From assembly GCF_003626655.1 (NCBI RefSeq), contig NZ_RBAN01000001.1, forward strand, positions 62,001-126,000: a DNA stretch of 64,000 nt, written 5' to 3'. Below, piece by piece: positions 1-8,232 of the stretch (positions are counted from its first letter, which is position 1; each line of letters starts with the position of its first letter). The DNA is from Micromonospora costi (GTDB taxonomy: Bacteria; Actinomycetota; Actinomycetes; Mycobacteriales; Micromonosporaceae). The translations under genes were made by a program, and so were the position numbers. The notes below the pieces were generated by a model. That model searched no databases. It saw nothing but the letters and a program-made list of their open reading frames with translations, and had not been told where the DNA came from.

Positions 1-524
1 ACCACGTCGAGGTGGAAGAGACTGCCCGCCGACGACCGCACGCACTTGCCGTTGTACGGATCGACGGCGTCGCCGGCGAAGACCACCGCGCCGGCGCCCG
101 CCGCGTCGGCGGTCCGCAGCACCGTGCCGGCGTTGCCCGGGTCGCGGATCTCGGCGAGCACCGCCACGAGCCGGGGCCCGCGGGCGAGGGCACGGTCCAG
201 CGGAACGTCGAGGTGCCGGCAGACGGCCACGAGGCCCTGCGGGGCGACGGTCTCGGCGAGGGCCGCGAGCGCGTCGTCGGTCACCTCGGAGACCGGCACG
301 TCGCCGCCGGCGGCGAGGGCCGCCAGCTCGGCGTGGCGGTCCAGCGCGGCCGGCGTACCGAACAACTCGGTGACCACGCCGGGCGCGGCCAGCGCCTCAC
401 GCACCGCCTGCGGGCCCTCGGCGAGGAAGCGTCCGGTCGCCTCGCGGTCCCGGCGACGGTGCAGCCGGCGGGCGGCGACCACCCGGGGCGTACGCGGGGT
501 GAAGAGCATTTTCTCCTCGGACAT
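1..524 (-). CDS. TrmH/SpoU-family RNA 2'-O-methyltransferase, 3' part outside the window
   Basis: The visible N-terminal 174 codons belong to a SpoU/TrmH-type SAM-dependent enzyme that methylates a ribose 2'-OH in rRNA or tRNA. The segment reading LAEIRDPGNAGTVLRTADA, followed by GAGAVVFAGDAVDPYN, is the family motif 1 region (N..G...R); motifs 2 and 3, with the SAM-binding trefoil knot, lie beyond position 1. The N-terminal part (residues 10-70, with FLAEGPQAV) is the usual substrate-binding subdomain. I give the ATG at 524. An in-frame ATG at 509 preceded by GAGGAG is a good alternative, because a terminator-like hairpin (528-565) almost touches the first ATG. Position downstream of infC-rpmI-rplT is common for this family in actinobacteria. 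The exact RNA target cannot be read from the sequence. Confidence 0.85.
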   Translation of the reverse strand, partial: MSEEKMLFTPRTPRVVAARRLHRRRDREATGRFLAEGPQAVREALAAPGVVTELFGTPAALDRHAELAALAAGGDVPVSEVTDDALAALAETVAPQGLVAVCRHLDVPLDRALARGPRLVAVLAEIRDPGNAGTVLRTADAAGAGAVVFAGDAVDPYNGKCVRSSAGSLFHLDV

Positions 525-527
525 GCG

Positions 528-565
528 CGAGGCGCCCCCCGTCGGGGTCGACGAGGGGCGCCTCG
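528..565 (-). terminator. Hairpin between rplT and the RNA methyltransferase
   Basis: An 11-bp perfect stem (CGAGGCGCCCC at 528-538 against GGGGCGCCTCG at 555-565) with a 16-nt loop follows the rplT stop. There is no T tract, so it is either a GC-type actinobacterial terminator or an RNA-processing or attenuation hairpin that lowers read-through into the methyltransferase gene. Confidence 0.5.
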
Positions 566-580
566 AACCAGCGCAGGGGA

Positions 581-973
581 TCAGGCGGCCTGGGCCGCCG
601 CGCCACCGGTGCCGTGGGCCGCCACCGCGGCCCGGGCGACCTCGACGATCGCCGCGAACGCGGCGGCGTCGTTGACGGCCAGGTCGGCCAGGATCTTCCG
701 GTCGACCTCGACGCCGGCCAGCTTGAGGCCCTGGATCAGGCGGTTGTAGGTCATCCCGTTGGCGCGGGCGCCCGCGTTGATCCGCTGGATCCAGAGCTGC
801 CGGAAGTCGCCCTTGCGGTCGCGCCGGTCCCGGTAGGCGTACTGCATCGAGTGCAGCACCTGCTCCTTGGCCTTGCGGTAGAGGCGCGAGCGCTGACCGC
901 GGTAGCCGCTCGCGGTCTCGAGCAGGGTACGGCGCTTCTTCTGGGCGTTCACAGCCCGCTTGACGCGTGCCAT
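581..973 (-). CDS. rplT: 50S ribosomal protein L20
   Basis: A 130-residue protein starting [15 protein letters not shown], with the highly basic N-terminal tail, the [17 protein letters not shown] segment and the [20 protein letters not shown] core typical of bacterial L20. It binds 23S rRNA early in large-subunit assembly. The last 15 or so residues ([12 protein letters not shown]) are an alanine-rich extension beyond the usual ~118-residue family length, common in actinobacteria. It is the third gene of the infC-rpmI-rplT operon, 32 nt after rpmI. In other bacteria L20 represses this operon; no L20-type pseudoknot was recognised here, but there is an attenuator-like leader upstream of infC. 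Confidence 0.98.
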   Translation of the reverse strand: MARVKRAVNAQKKRRTLLETASGYRGQRSRLYRKAKEQVLHSMQYAYRDRRDRKGDFRQLWIQRINAGARANGMTYNRLIQGLKLAGVEVDRKILADLAVNDAAAFAAIVEVARAAVAAHGTGGAAAQAA

Positions 974-1005
974 CTCAACTCCTTCGTACGTTCAGGTGGC
1001 GCGCG

Positions 1006-1200
1006 TCAGCGGCCGAGCAGCTTCTTGATGCGCTTGACGTCGGCCTTGGCCAGCACGACCGTGCCGGTCAGCCGACGGGTCTGGGTGGAGGGCTTCTTCT
1101 CCAGGTTGTGGCGGAGGCCGGCCTGCTGGGCAACGATCTTGCCCTTGCCGGTCACCTTGACCCGCTTGCCCATACCCGTGTGGCTCTTCATCTTCGGCAT
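1006..1200 (-). CDS. rpmI: 50S ribosomal protein L35
   Basis: A 64-residue, strongly basic protein starting MPKMKSHTGMGKRVKVTG and ending KRIKKLLGR, matching the normal length and composition of bacterial L35, a small protein of the 50S subunit. It lies 20 nt after the infC stop and 32 nt before rplT, in the invariant infC-rpmI-rplT order, so it is co-transcribed with translation initiation factor IF-3. Nothing is unusual in its sequence. Confidence 0.98.
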   Translation of the reverse strand: MPKMKSHTGMGKRVKVTGKGKIVAQQAGLRHNLEKKPSTQTRRLTGTVVLAKADVKRIKKLLGR

Positions 1201-1220
1201 GTGGAACGTCTTCTCCCCTG

Positions 1221-1865
1221 TTACTCGCCGCTCTCGTCGGCGACTGCGCCGGTCTCACCGGCTGCTGCGGTCTCGCCGGCCTCGGCGGACCCCTCGGCCC
1301 GTTCCCGAGGCGCCCCGCCACGAGAAGCCGTCGCGGCGACCGCGGCGGCCTTGGTGGCGCGGTGCGGCGCGAGCACCATGATCATGTTGCGGCCGTCCTG
1401 CTTCGGAGCGGCCTCGACGTACCCCAGCTCCGAGATCTCCGACTCGAGCCGGCGCAGGAGCCGGTAACCCAGCTCCGGGCGGCTCTGCTCGCGACCGCGG
1501 AACATGATCGTCACCTTGACCTTGTCGCCGGCCTTCAGGAACCGCACCACGTGACCCTTCTTGGTCTCGTAGTCGTGCGGATCGATCTTCGGCCGGAGCT
1601 TCATCTCCTTGATGACGGTCTGCTGCTGGTTACGCCGCGCTTCGCGCGCCTTGAGTGCGCTCTCGTACTTGAACTTGCCGAAGTCCATGAGCTTGCACAC
1701 CGGCGGGCGCGCCATCGGCGCAACCTCGACCAGGTCCAGATCGACGTCCGCGGCCAGCTGAAGGGCGCGCTCCAGCGGGACGATGCCCACCTGCTCACCC
1801 TCGGGGCCGACCAGTCGGACCTCACGTGCCCGGATCTGCTCGTTCACGCGTGGTTCGACGCTGAT
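1221..1865 (-). CDS. infC: Translation initiation factor IF-3, probable ATC start codon
   Basis: IF-3 binds the 30S subunit, checks the initiator tRNA and start codon and prevents premature subunit joining. The N-terminal domain ([19 protein letters not shown] through [12 protein letters not shown]), the basic linker and the C-terminal domain ([32 protein letters not shown]) are complete. A C-terminal extension of about 40 residues rich in Ala, Gly and Glu follows. A GTG at 1847 gives a 208-residue protein but has no ribosome binding site. Six codons upstream, an in-frame ATC (1863-1865) follows a strong AGGAGG with a 4-nt spacer, giving [12 protein letters not shown] as in other actinobacterial IF-3 proteins. 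Rare AUU/AUC/AUA initiation is an established autoregulatory device of infC, so I chose the ATC start. Confidence 0.93.
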   Translation of the reverse strand: MSVEPRVNEQIRAREVRLVGPEGEQVGIVPLERALQLAADVDLDLVEVAPMARPPVCKLMDFGKFKYESALKAREARRNQQQTVIKEMKLRPKIDPHDYETKKGHVVRFLKAGDKVKVTIMFRGREQSRPELGYRLLRRLESEISELGYVEAAPKQDGRNMIMVLAPHRATKAAAVAATASRGGAPRERAEGSAEAGETAAAGETGAVADESGE

Positions 1866-1968
1866 GGGGCCTCCTCGAGTCGAGTGTCTGCTACGTGCCG
1901 ACCCTGCGGCTCCCGGGCGGGAGCCGACCGGAAAGCAGAAGGCCCCGGCGCATGCCAGGGCCCGCTCG
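1866..1968 (-). promoter_or_regulatory. infC leader with attenuator-like hairpins
   Basis: On the minus strand the leader contains a hairpin (1941-1962; arms GGCCCTGGC and GCCGGGGCC, with one T-G pair) followed by a short T-rich stretch (TTCTGCTTTC, 1931-1940). A second perfect stem, GGCTCCCG/CGGGAGCC (1908-1925), comes just before the Shine-Dalgarno sequence. This looks like a transcription attenuator controlling infC-rpmI-rplT. The effector (L20, IF-3 or ribosome state) cannot be decided from the sequence. Confidence 0.55.
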
Positions 1969-2228
1969 ACCGGTCGGCACGATCACATGATCGCGCATCC
2001 GGAACCGGGACACGCCCGGAACCGGTGACCGGACCCGGCCGCCGTCTCGGCGACTCGGGTGGGAGCAGGCGCTCCACTTTCATGCCGCCCGCACACACGC
2101 GGACAGCCTGGTCGACTCGACAACACTACACCCTCCGCCACCCCACACCCAAACCGGACACCCGCCACCCGCCAGCCACTCAGCGGCTCAGCTCGGCAGC
2201 ATGGGCCGGGCTGGGCGCCGGTGATCCA

Positions 2229-2321
2229 CTCGACTTCCTGGAAGTCGAGCTGTCGCGACGCCCGGGACACCGCGACCTCAGGGAACTCGAGTCGATCACG
2301 AACTTGGGAACCGTGATCGAC
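2229..2321. repeat. Cluster of three short palindromes in a gene-free stretch
   Basis: Between infC and the next gene (about 1970-2528 holds no gene) there are three consecutive inverted repeats: CTCGACTTCC-T-GGAAGTCGAG (2229-2249), GTCGCG/CGCGAC (2252-2276) and GTCGATCACG/CGTGATCGAC (2291-2321). They resemble dispersed intergenic palindromes of actinobacterial genomes more than a single operator, but an operator for the neighbouring membrane-protein gene is possible. Confidence 0.55.
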
Positions 2322-2415
2322 ACCATGTCGCCGATCTGGCGGCCTCCGGCTCCCCGCGAGACCGCCACATCGGCGGAAGTGCGTGAGGCGGGTGACCCCG
2401 GGGCACAGCGCCCCG

Positions 2416-2486
2416 GCGATCTTGCACTTTCTGCCCGGGCATCACGGACATACCACGCAATCCAGGGGCCGAAAGTGCAAGATCGC
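2416..2486. repeat. Long inverted repeat, family A, copy 1
   Basis: A perfect 16-bp inverted repeat (GCGATCTTGCACTTTC at 2416-2431 and its complement at 2471-2486) flanks a 39-nt spacer. The same arms occur in the same arrangement at 28610-28688, so this is a dispersed intergenic element rather than a one-off hairpin. It could act as a transcription stop for infC-side or PH-protein transcripts. Confidence 0.75.
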
Positions 2487-2528
2487 GGGAGAGGGGGGTG
2501 GGGAACCCCCGTGAGGCATGGGTTCCCG

Positions 2529-3002
2529 TCAGCGGCCCGGGGCGTTTTCGGTGAGGCGCGCCAGGTGAGCCTGGTGGAGGCGGCGCAGCGCGCGTACGCC
2601 CTCCACAGCCAGCTCCTTGTCGGCGGCCTGGAGCGCGACGATCGGTACCAGGTCGTCGTCGTGCAGTTCGAGGCTCGCCCAGGGCGCCCCCCGGTCGAAG
2701 CGGATGCCGCGGACGACCTCCCACGGCAGCTCGTACGAGCCGAGCACGTTGCGGACCCGCACGCCCCGCGCGTCCGCCTCGACCCGCGGCCGGGTGAACA
2801 GCAGGAACGCGAGAGCGCCGAAGATGCCGAGGCCCACCATGGCGAGCTGGTCGCCACGTTGGAAGGTGCCGTAGCCGTCGCCGGTGGGGCCGCGCAGCGA
2901 GGTGGCCACGAGGGTGAACACCACCACCAGGGCGGCCGCCGAGGCCCAGCAGACCAGCCGGATACGCCGGGGCCGGAGTCGGATCAACTCGGGTTCGCTC
3001 AC
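2529..3002 (-). CDS. PH-like domain membrane protein
   Basis: A 157-residue protein with two hydrophobic helices (about residues 14-33 and 54-70, the latter reading LAMVGLGIFGALAFLLF), then a soluble C-terminal part with RVEADARGVRVRNVLGSYELPWEVVRGIRFDRGAPWASLEL. This is the pattern of bacterial PH-like (bPH) membrane proteins, which are often annotated only as PH domain-containing. The function is unknown. The GTG at 3002 was chosen because it starts just before the first membrane helix; a longer reading would run into a repeat-filled stretch. It lies downstream of the his/DMT genes but is separated from them by 312 nt containing a large palindrome, so it probably has its own transcript. Confidence 0.75.
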   Translation of the reverse strand: MSEPELIRLRPRRIRLVCWASAAALVVVFTLVATSLRGPTGDGYGTFQRGDQLAMVGLGIFGALAFLLFTRPRVEADARGVRVRNVLGSYELPWEVVRGIRFDRGAPWASLELHDDDLVPIVALQAADKELAVEGVRALRRLHQAHLARLTENAPGR

Positions 3003-3045
3003 CCCACCAGTCTGCCACCCGCCCTGCGGGCGCTCACCGGCGCCA

Positions 3046-3081
3046 CGCTGCCACGGTCCCGGCGCCGGGACCGTGGCAGCG
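3046..3081. terminator. 36-bp perfect palindrome upstream of the PH-like protein
   Basis: CGCTGCCACGGTCCCGGC (3046-3063) is followed directly by its exact complement (3064-3081). This is an 18-bp stem with no spacer, 44 nt upstream of the GTG at 3002. It may terminate the ribD-to-DMT transcript or be an operator for the PH-like gene; there is no T tract to decide. Confidence 0.5.
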
Positions 3082-3125
3082 CCGGGGCCCTCGCCCGCCG
3101 GGCCAGCCGCCCGCGGCGGCAGCCG

Positions 3126-3235
3126 CGCCGCCGGGCAAGCCCACCCGTCGACCCGCCGCCGAGCAAGCCCAGCCGTCAACCGGCCGCCGAGCGAGCCAGC
3201 CGGTCAACCGGCCGCCGGGCGAGACCACGGTCGAC
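3126..3235. repeat. Four imperfect tandem repeats of about 28 bp
   Basis: Units at 3126-3152, 3153-3180, 3181-3208 and 3209-3235 share the pattern CSGCCGCCGRGC(R)AG..C(A)..CGTC(R)AC. They lie in the 312-nt non-coding stretch between the DMT transporter and the PH-like gene, which otherwise holds only the palindrome at 3046-3081. No gene can be supported here. Confidence 0.6.
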
Positions 3236-3314
3236 CGGTCGTCGGCGATCCACACCCGGTCCTCCGGCTCGTAGGACAAGCCGGCGGCGGCGCCCGACAG
3301 GCAGGCCGGGCCGG

Positions 3315-4568
3315 TCAGCGGCGCTGGCCTTCGCGGCCCGCCACGACGACCGCCAGCAGGGTCAGCACCGCCCCGGCCAGGACCGCCGGCCGGGCGCCCG
3401 GGCCGCCCGGTAGCAGCGCGTCCAGCAGCAGGGCCCCGCCGAGCTGGCCGGCCACGAGCGCCAGCCCGGTACGCAGCACCCCCGCCGACCGGACCCCGAC
3501 CACGAGTCCCGCCACGATGCAGACCCCGAGCAGCCCGCCGGTGTACAGGTACCAGGCGGACGGCCAGGGCTGCGTCGGTCCGGTGAGCGCGCCGGCCAGC
3601 GCCGCGACGAGCAGCACCGCGGGTGTGCTGACCGCGAAGTTGACCGCCACCCCGGCGGCCGACGAGCTGGCCGCGGAGACCCGGCCGTTGAGCGCGGACT
3701 GCAGCGCCACCCCGAGCCCGCCGGCCACGGCGAGCAGGACGAGACCGAGAGCCAGGTCACCGACCGGCTGGCCGAGCTGGGCCAGCGCCACCGCGGCCAC
3801 GCCGAGCAGCCCCCCGGTGATCCGGGGAGCGGTGAGCGGAAGCCGGCCCACCGGGGCGAGGCCGCCTCGGTCGACCGCGAGCCCGCCCAGGCTGCCCCCG
3901 GCCACCTGGGCGATCGTGAACACCGCGACCCCCAGCGCCGGCACCACGTACGCGCCGAGCACCACGATCGCCGCTCCGCCGAGCCCGCCCAGGTAGCTCC
4001 ACCAGGGCAGCCGGGCGCGGCGCAGGGCGGCGATCCCGGTCCGCATCGACGGCAGCACGACCAGCCCGAGGACGACGAGCAGCGTGCCGCCGGCGTTGTT
4101 GACGACCGCGGCCAGGGTCGGTTCGCCGAGGCGTACGCCCAGTTCACCGTTGGCCGCTCCCTGCGCGGCCGACGCGACGCCGACCGCCGCCACGACGGAG
4201 AGCGCCGCCCACGCGGGAAGCGGGCCGCGCGCCGGGCGCGCCGCCGCCGGCGGTACGACGGCCGCCGCCGTGGCCTCGGGCACCGGAGACTCCTCGCCGG
4301 GCCTCGCCCGCTGCCGGCCGGGGACGCCCCCGGGCGCCGGTTCGCCGGGGCCGGCGACCGGCGGCGACACCGGGTCCGCGACGCGGGGCGACCGGCCCGC
4401 CGCCGGCTTCCCGACACGGGCCGCCCCACCCAGGACGGGCTCCGCCGGCTCCCCGACGCGGGCTGCCCCACCCAGGGCGGGCTCCGCCGGCTCCCCGACG
4501 CGGGCCGCCCCGTCCGGCGCGGGCTCGGGACCGGACGCGGACCCGGGTGCCGCCGGCGTCGCCGTCAC
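3315..4568 (-). CDS. DMT-superfamily transporter (YdcZ/DUF606-like) with repetitive N-terminal tail
   Basis: About 300 C-terminal residues form ten predicted membrane helices in two related halves (each beginning around AQGAANGELGVRLG and ALQSALNGRVSAASS), the arrangement of DMT-type YdcZ/DUF606 permeases. The substrate is unknown. The first ~115 residues are a hydrophilic Pro/Ala/Gly-rich cytoplasmic tail containing 14-residue repeats (GAARVGEPAEPALG and variants) encoded by 42-bp DNA repeats. The GTG start overlaps the hisG stop in a GTGA junction, so translation is probably coupled to hisG. The gene is last in the rib-his transcript. A link to histidine or flavin metabolism is suggested only by position. 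Confidence 0.8.
   Translation of the reverse strand: MTATPAAPGSASGPEPAPDGAARVGEPAEPALGGAARVGEPAEPVLGGAARVGKPAAGRSPRVADPVSPPVAGPGEPAPGGVPGRQRARPGEESPVPEATAAAVVPPAAARPARGPLPAWAALSVVAAVGVASAAQGAANGELGVRLGEPTLAAVVNNAGGTLLVVLGLVVLPSMRTGIAALRRARLPWWSYLGGLGGAAIVVLGAYVVPALGVAVFTIAQVAGGSLGGLAVDRGGLAPVGRLPLTAPRITGGLLGVAAVALAQLGQPVGDLALGLVLLAVAGGLGVALQSALNGRVSAASSSAAGVAVNFAVSTPAVLLVAALAGALTGPTQPWPSAWYLYTGGLLGVCIVAGLVVGVRSAGVLRTGLALVAGQLGGALLLDALLPGGPGARPAVLAGAVLTLLAVVVAGREGQRR
4411..4530. repeat. 42-bp coding direct repeats in the DMT transporter gene
   Basis: Nearly identical 42-bp units start at 4411, 4453 and 4495 (each opening CCGACRCGGG); the third is incomplete and diverges. They encode the 14-residue repeats of the N-terminal tail. 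Such in-frame repeats are prone to copy-number change by slippage or recombination. Confidence 0.8.
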
Positions 4569-5410
4569 AGCCGGCAGGCGTGGATGTTGGTGACGAGGAT
4601 GGCTCGGGCGCCGAGCTCGTAGAGCTCGTCCATGATCCGGTGTACGTCGTCGCGGAGCACCATGGCCTGCACGGCGACCCAGCCCTCCCGGTGCAGCGGC
4701 GACACGGTGGGCGACTCGATGCCCGGGGTGAGCGAGCTGGCCCGGTCCAGCAGGCCGGCGGGAACGTCGTACGCGAGCATCACGTAGCGGCGGGCCACCA
4801 GCACGCCGTGCAGCCGGCGCAGCAGCTGCTCGGCCTGCGGGTGCGCGGGCGCGCCGGCGCGGCGTACGAGCACCGCAGACGAGCGCAGCAGCGGCTCGCC
4901 GAAGACCACGAGCCCGGCCTGGCGCAGGGTCGCGCCGGTCTCCACCACGTCCGCCACGACGTCGGCGACGCCCAGCCGTACGGCGTTCTCGACCGCGCCG
5001 TCGAGGCGGATGACGTCGGCCTTCACGTCCAGCTCGGCGAGGTGCCGCTCGACGAGCCCCGGGTACGCGGTGGCGACGCGGTGCCCGCCCAGCTCCTTCA
5101 CGGACTCGATGGCGTCGGGGCGGGCGGCGAAGCGGAACGTGGCCCGGCCGAACGCCAGGTCGACCACCTCCTCCGCCGGGGCGCCCGAGTCGATCAGCAG
5201 GTCCCGGCCGGTGATGCCGAGGTCCAGGTCACCGGAGCCGACGTAGGTGGCGATGTCCTTGGGGCGCAGGTAGAAGAATTCGACGTTGTTGGGTTCGTCC
5301 CGGCAGACCAGGTCCTTCGGGTCGGTGCGCTGGCGGTAGCCCGCCTCGCGCAGCATCTGGGCGGCCGGCTCGGCGAGGGTGCCCTTGTTGGGAATGGCGA
5401 CACGCAGCAT
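4565..5410 (-). CDS. hisG: ATP phosphoribosyltransferase, long form
   Basis: First enzyme of histidine biosynthesis: condenses ATP and PRPP to phosphoribosyl-ATP in the cytoplasm. The start MLRVAIPNKGTLAEPA and the segments YVGSGDLDLGITGRDLL, ATAYPGLVERHL and the phosphate-binding DVVADVVETGATLRQAGL are typical. At 281 residues it is the long, HisZ-independent type with a C-terminal ACT-like regulatory domain (SPTVSPLHREGWVAVQAMV region), so feedback inhibition by histidine is expected. It lies 45 nt after hisE, and its stop overlaps the start of the DMT transporter. Confidence 0.97.
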   Translation of the reverse strand: MLRVAIPNKGTLAEPAAQMLREAGYRQRTDPKDLVCRDEPNNVEFFYLRPKDIATYVGSGDLDLGITGRDLLIDSGAPAEEVVDLAFGRATFRFAARPDAIESVKELGGHRVATAYPGLVERHLAELDVKADVIRLDGAVENAVRLGVADVVADVVETGATLRQAGLVVFGEPLLRSSAVLVRRAGAPAHPQAEQLLRRLHGVLVARRYVMLAYDVPAGLLDRASSLTPGIESPTVSPLHREGWVAVQAMVLRDDVHRIMDELYELGARAILVTNIHACRL

Positions 5411-5455
5411 GTCGGAGTGCTCCTAGCAGTCGGTTCGGTCGACGACGGGACGCAC

Positions 5456-5719
5456 TCACAGATGTCGGTAGACGTCCTTGAGCTCGAGGCCGGTGGCGAG
5501 CATCAGCACCTGGGTCTGGTAGAGCAGCTGGGAGATCTCCTCGGCGGCCCGCTCCCGGCCCTCGTGCTCGGCGGCCATCCACGACTCGGCCGCCTCCTCG
5601 ACGACCTTCTTGCCGATGAAGTGCACCCCGCGTTCGAGCGCGGCGACCGTGCCCGAACCCGGAGTGCCGGCCGCGGCCTTGGCCTGCAGCTCGGCGAACA
5701 ACTCCTCGAACGTCTTCAC
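5456..5719 (-). CDS. hisE: Phosphoribosyl-ATP pyrophosphatase
   Basis: Second step of histidine biosynthesis: hydrolyses phosphoribosyl-ATP to phosphoribosyl-AMP and pyrophosphate. The 87-residue all-helical protein has the MazG-like HisE signature: [38 protein letters not shown] and [15 protein letters not shown] with the metal-binding acidic residues. It is a stand-alone HisE, not fused to HisI, as is usual in actinobacteria. It lies 45 nt upstream of hisG; the rest of the his pathway is elsewhere. Confidence 0.97.
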   Translation of the reverse strand: MKTFEELFAELQAKAAAGTPGSGTVAALERGVHFIGKKVVEEAAESWMAAEHEGRERAAEEISQLLYQTQVLMLATGLELKDVYRHL

Positions 5720-5761
5720 ACCGCGATTCTTCCAGCGCCCCGGCGCCGCGGACGCGCCGGG

Positions 5762-6457
5762 TCAGGCCCCGTTCACCCAGCGGGACCGCAGGAAGGCCCG
5801 CAGGGCGGCCACGAACTCGTCCGGGTGGGACGCGTGCACGGCGTGCCCCGCGTCGATGGTCACGAGGTCGCCCGCGGGCAACCGGGCCGCCATCCGGGCG
5901 AGGTCGACCTGCGGCAGGTGGCTGGCCGGCCCGCCGGCGACCACGAGGGTGGGCGCGGTGATCCGCGCGAACCGCTCCCACCCGTCCGGGTCGGGCTCGT
6001 TGAGGTCGGCGACCACCGCCTCGCGGGCGGCCCAGTCGTACCCGAGAGGCCCGGGCGGTCGCGCCGGCAGCCGGAGTCCGAGCGGGACCGGCGGCGGTGG
6101 CTCCTCGAGCACCAGCGCCGCCACCCGGTCGGGGTACGCCTCGGCGAACAGCGCGGCGACCACCGCCCCGGAGGAGTGCCCCACGAGCACCGGCCGGTCG
6201 AGGGCGAGGACGTCGCAGAGGGCGTGCACGTCGTCGCGGGCGACCGCGAGGCCGTACGGGCCGGTGCGGTCGCTGGCCCCGAACCCGCGCGGGTCCGGGG
6301 CGTACGACCGCAGGCCGTCGTCGGCCAGCCGGGCGGCGACGGTGGCCCAGGTGGAGCCGTCCGCCGCGCCACCGGGGAGCAGGAGCACCGGCCGCCCGTG
6401 CCGCGGGCCCCAGGTGCGGTAGGCCATCCGCAGCGCGGGCAGCTCGGCGTACTCCAC
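5762..6457 (-). CDS. Alpha/beta hydrolase
   Basis: A 231-residue alpha/beta-hydrolase fold protein. The oxyanion-hole segment LLLPGGAADGSTW (about residues 26-37), the nucleophile elbow GHSSGA with Ser95, DPRGFGASD, and the C-terminal DAGHAVHASHPDEF with the catalytic His are all present. The substrate cannot be predicted. It sits between ribH (6 nt upstream) and hisE (42 nt downstream), all on the same strand, so it is co-transcribed with riboflavin genes. A role in flavin or ribose metabolism is possible but not shown; haloperoxidase/esterase-like enzymes share the same motifs. Confidence 0.85.
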   Translation of the reverse strand: MEYAELPALRMAYRTWGPRHGRPVLLLPGGAADGSTWATVAARLADDGLRSYAPDPRGFGASDRTGPYGLAVARDDVHALCDVLALDRPVLVGHSSGAVVAALFAEAYPDRVAALVLEEPPPPVPLGLRLPARPPGPLGYDWAAREAVVADLNEPDPDGWERFARITAPTLVVAGGPASHLPQVDLARMAARLPAGDLVTIDAGHAVHASHPDEFVAALRAFLRSRWVNGA

Positions 6458-6463
6458 GAGCCG

Positions 6464-6964
6464 TCAGCCGGCGAAGCCGACCCGGTGGCCGTTGGTGGAC
6501 TCGACCGACCGGACGGCCAGCGCCGCGTCCAGCGCGGCGACGGTCGCCGCCCAGCCCTTGTCCTCGGCCGAACCGGGCAGGCCGGCCCGGTCCCGCGCCT
6601 GCTCGATGGTGTCCACGGTGAGCACACCGTGCGCCACCGGCTTCCCCTCGTCCAGTGCGACCCGGGTCAACCCGTCGGTGACCGAGCGGCACACGTAGTC
6701 GAAGTGCGCCGTGGCGCCGCGGACGACCACGCCGAGCGCCACCACCACGTCGTAGCGGCGGGCGAGGGCCTGGGCGACCACCGGCAGCTCCACCGAGCCG
6801 GCCACCCGGGCGACCACGGCCCGCGCCCCGCACGCCTCGGCGGCGGCGACCGCCCGTTCGAGCATGTGGTCGGTCAGCTCGCCGTGCCACCGCGCCGCCA
6901 CCACGCCGACCGTCATCCCGGTCGCGTCCACCGGTGCCGCGCCCGGCTCGCCGAATCCCGCCAT
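6464..6964 (-). CDS. ribH: 6,7-dimethyl-8-ribityllumazine synthase
   Basis: Condenses 5-amino-6-ribitylaminouracil with 3,4-dihydroxy-2-butanone 4-phosphate, the penultimate step to riboflavin. The motifs GVVAARWHGELTDHMLERAV, ARVAGSVELPVVAQAL and VALGVVVRGATAHFDYV (with the active-site His) are all present. The length (166) is normal for a lumazine synthase that forms pentamers or icosahedral capsids. It begins 2 nt after the ribBA stop, as the last rib gene of the ribD-ribE-ribM-ribBA-ribH operon. Confidence 0.97.
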   Translation of the reverse strand: MAGFGEPGAAPVDATGMTVGVVAARWHGELTDHMLERAVAAAEACGARAVVARVAGSVELPVVAQALARRYDVVVALGVVVRGATAHFDYVCRSVTDGLTRVALDEGKPVAHGVLTVDTIEQARDRAGLPGSAEDKGWAATVAALDAALAVRSVESTNGHRVGFAG

Positions 6965-6966
6965 GT

Positions 6967-8228
<1,262 letters not shown>

Positions 8229-8232
<4 letters not shown>

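Noticed and set aside
3034..3279. Possible small gene (TTG start) reading SYEPEDRVWIADDRS
   Set aside because: The first residues look protein-like, but there is no ribosome binding site and the frame then runs through tandem repeats and the 36-bp palindrome; it may be a decayed remnant.
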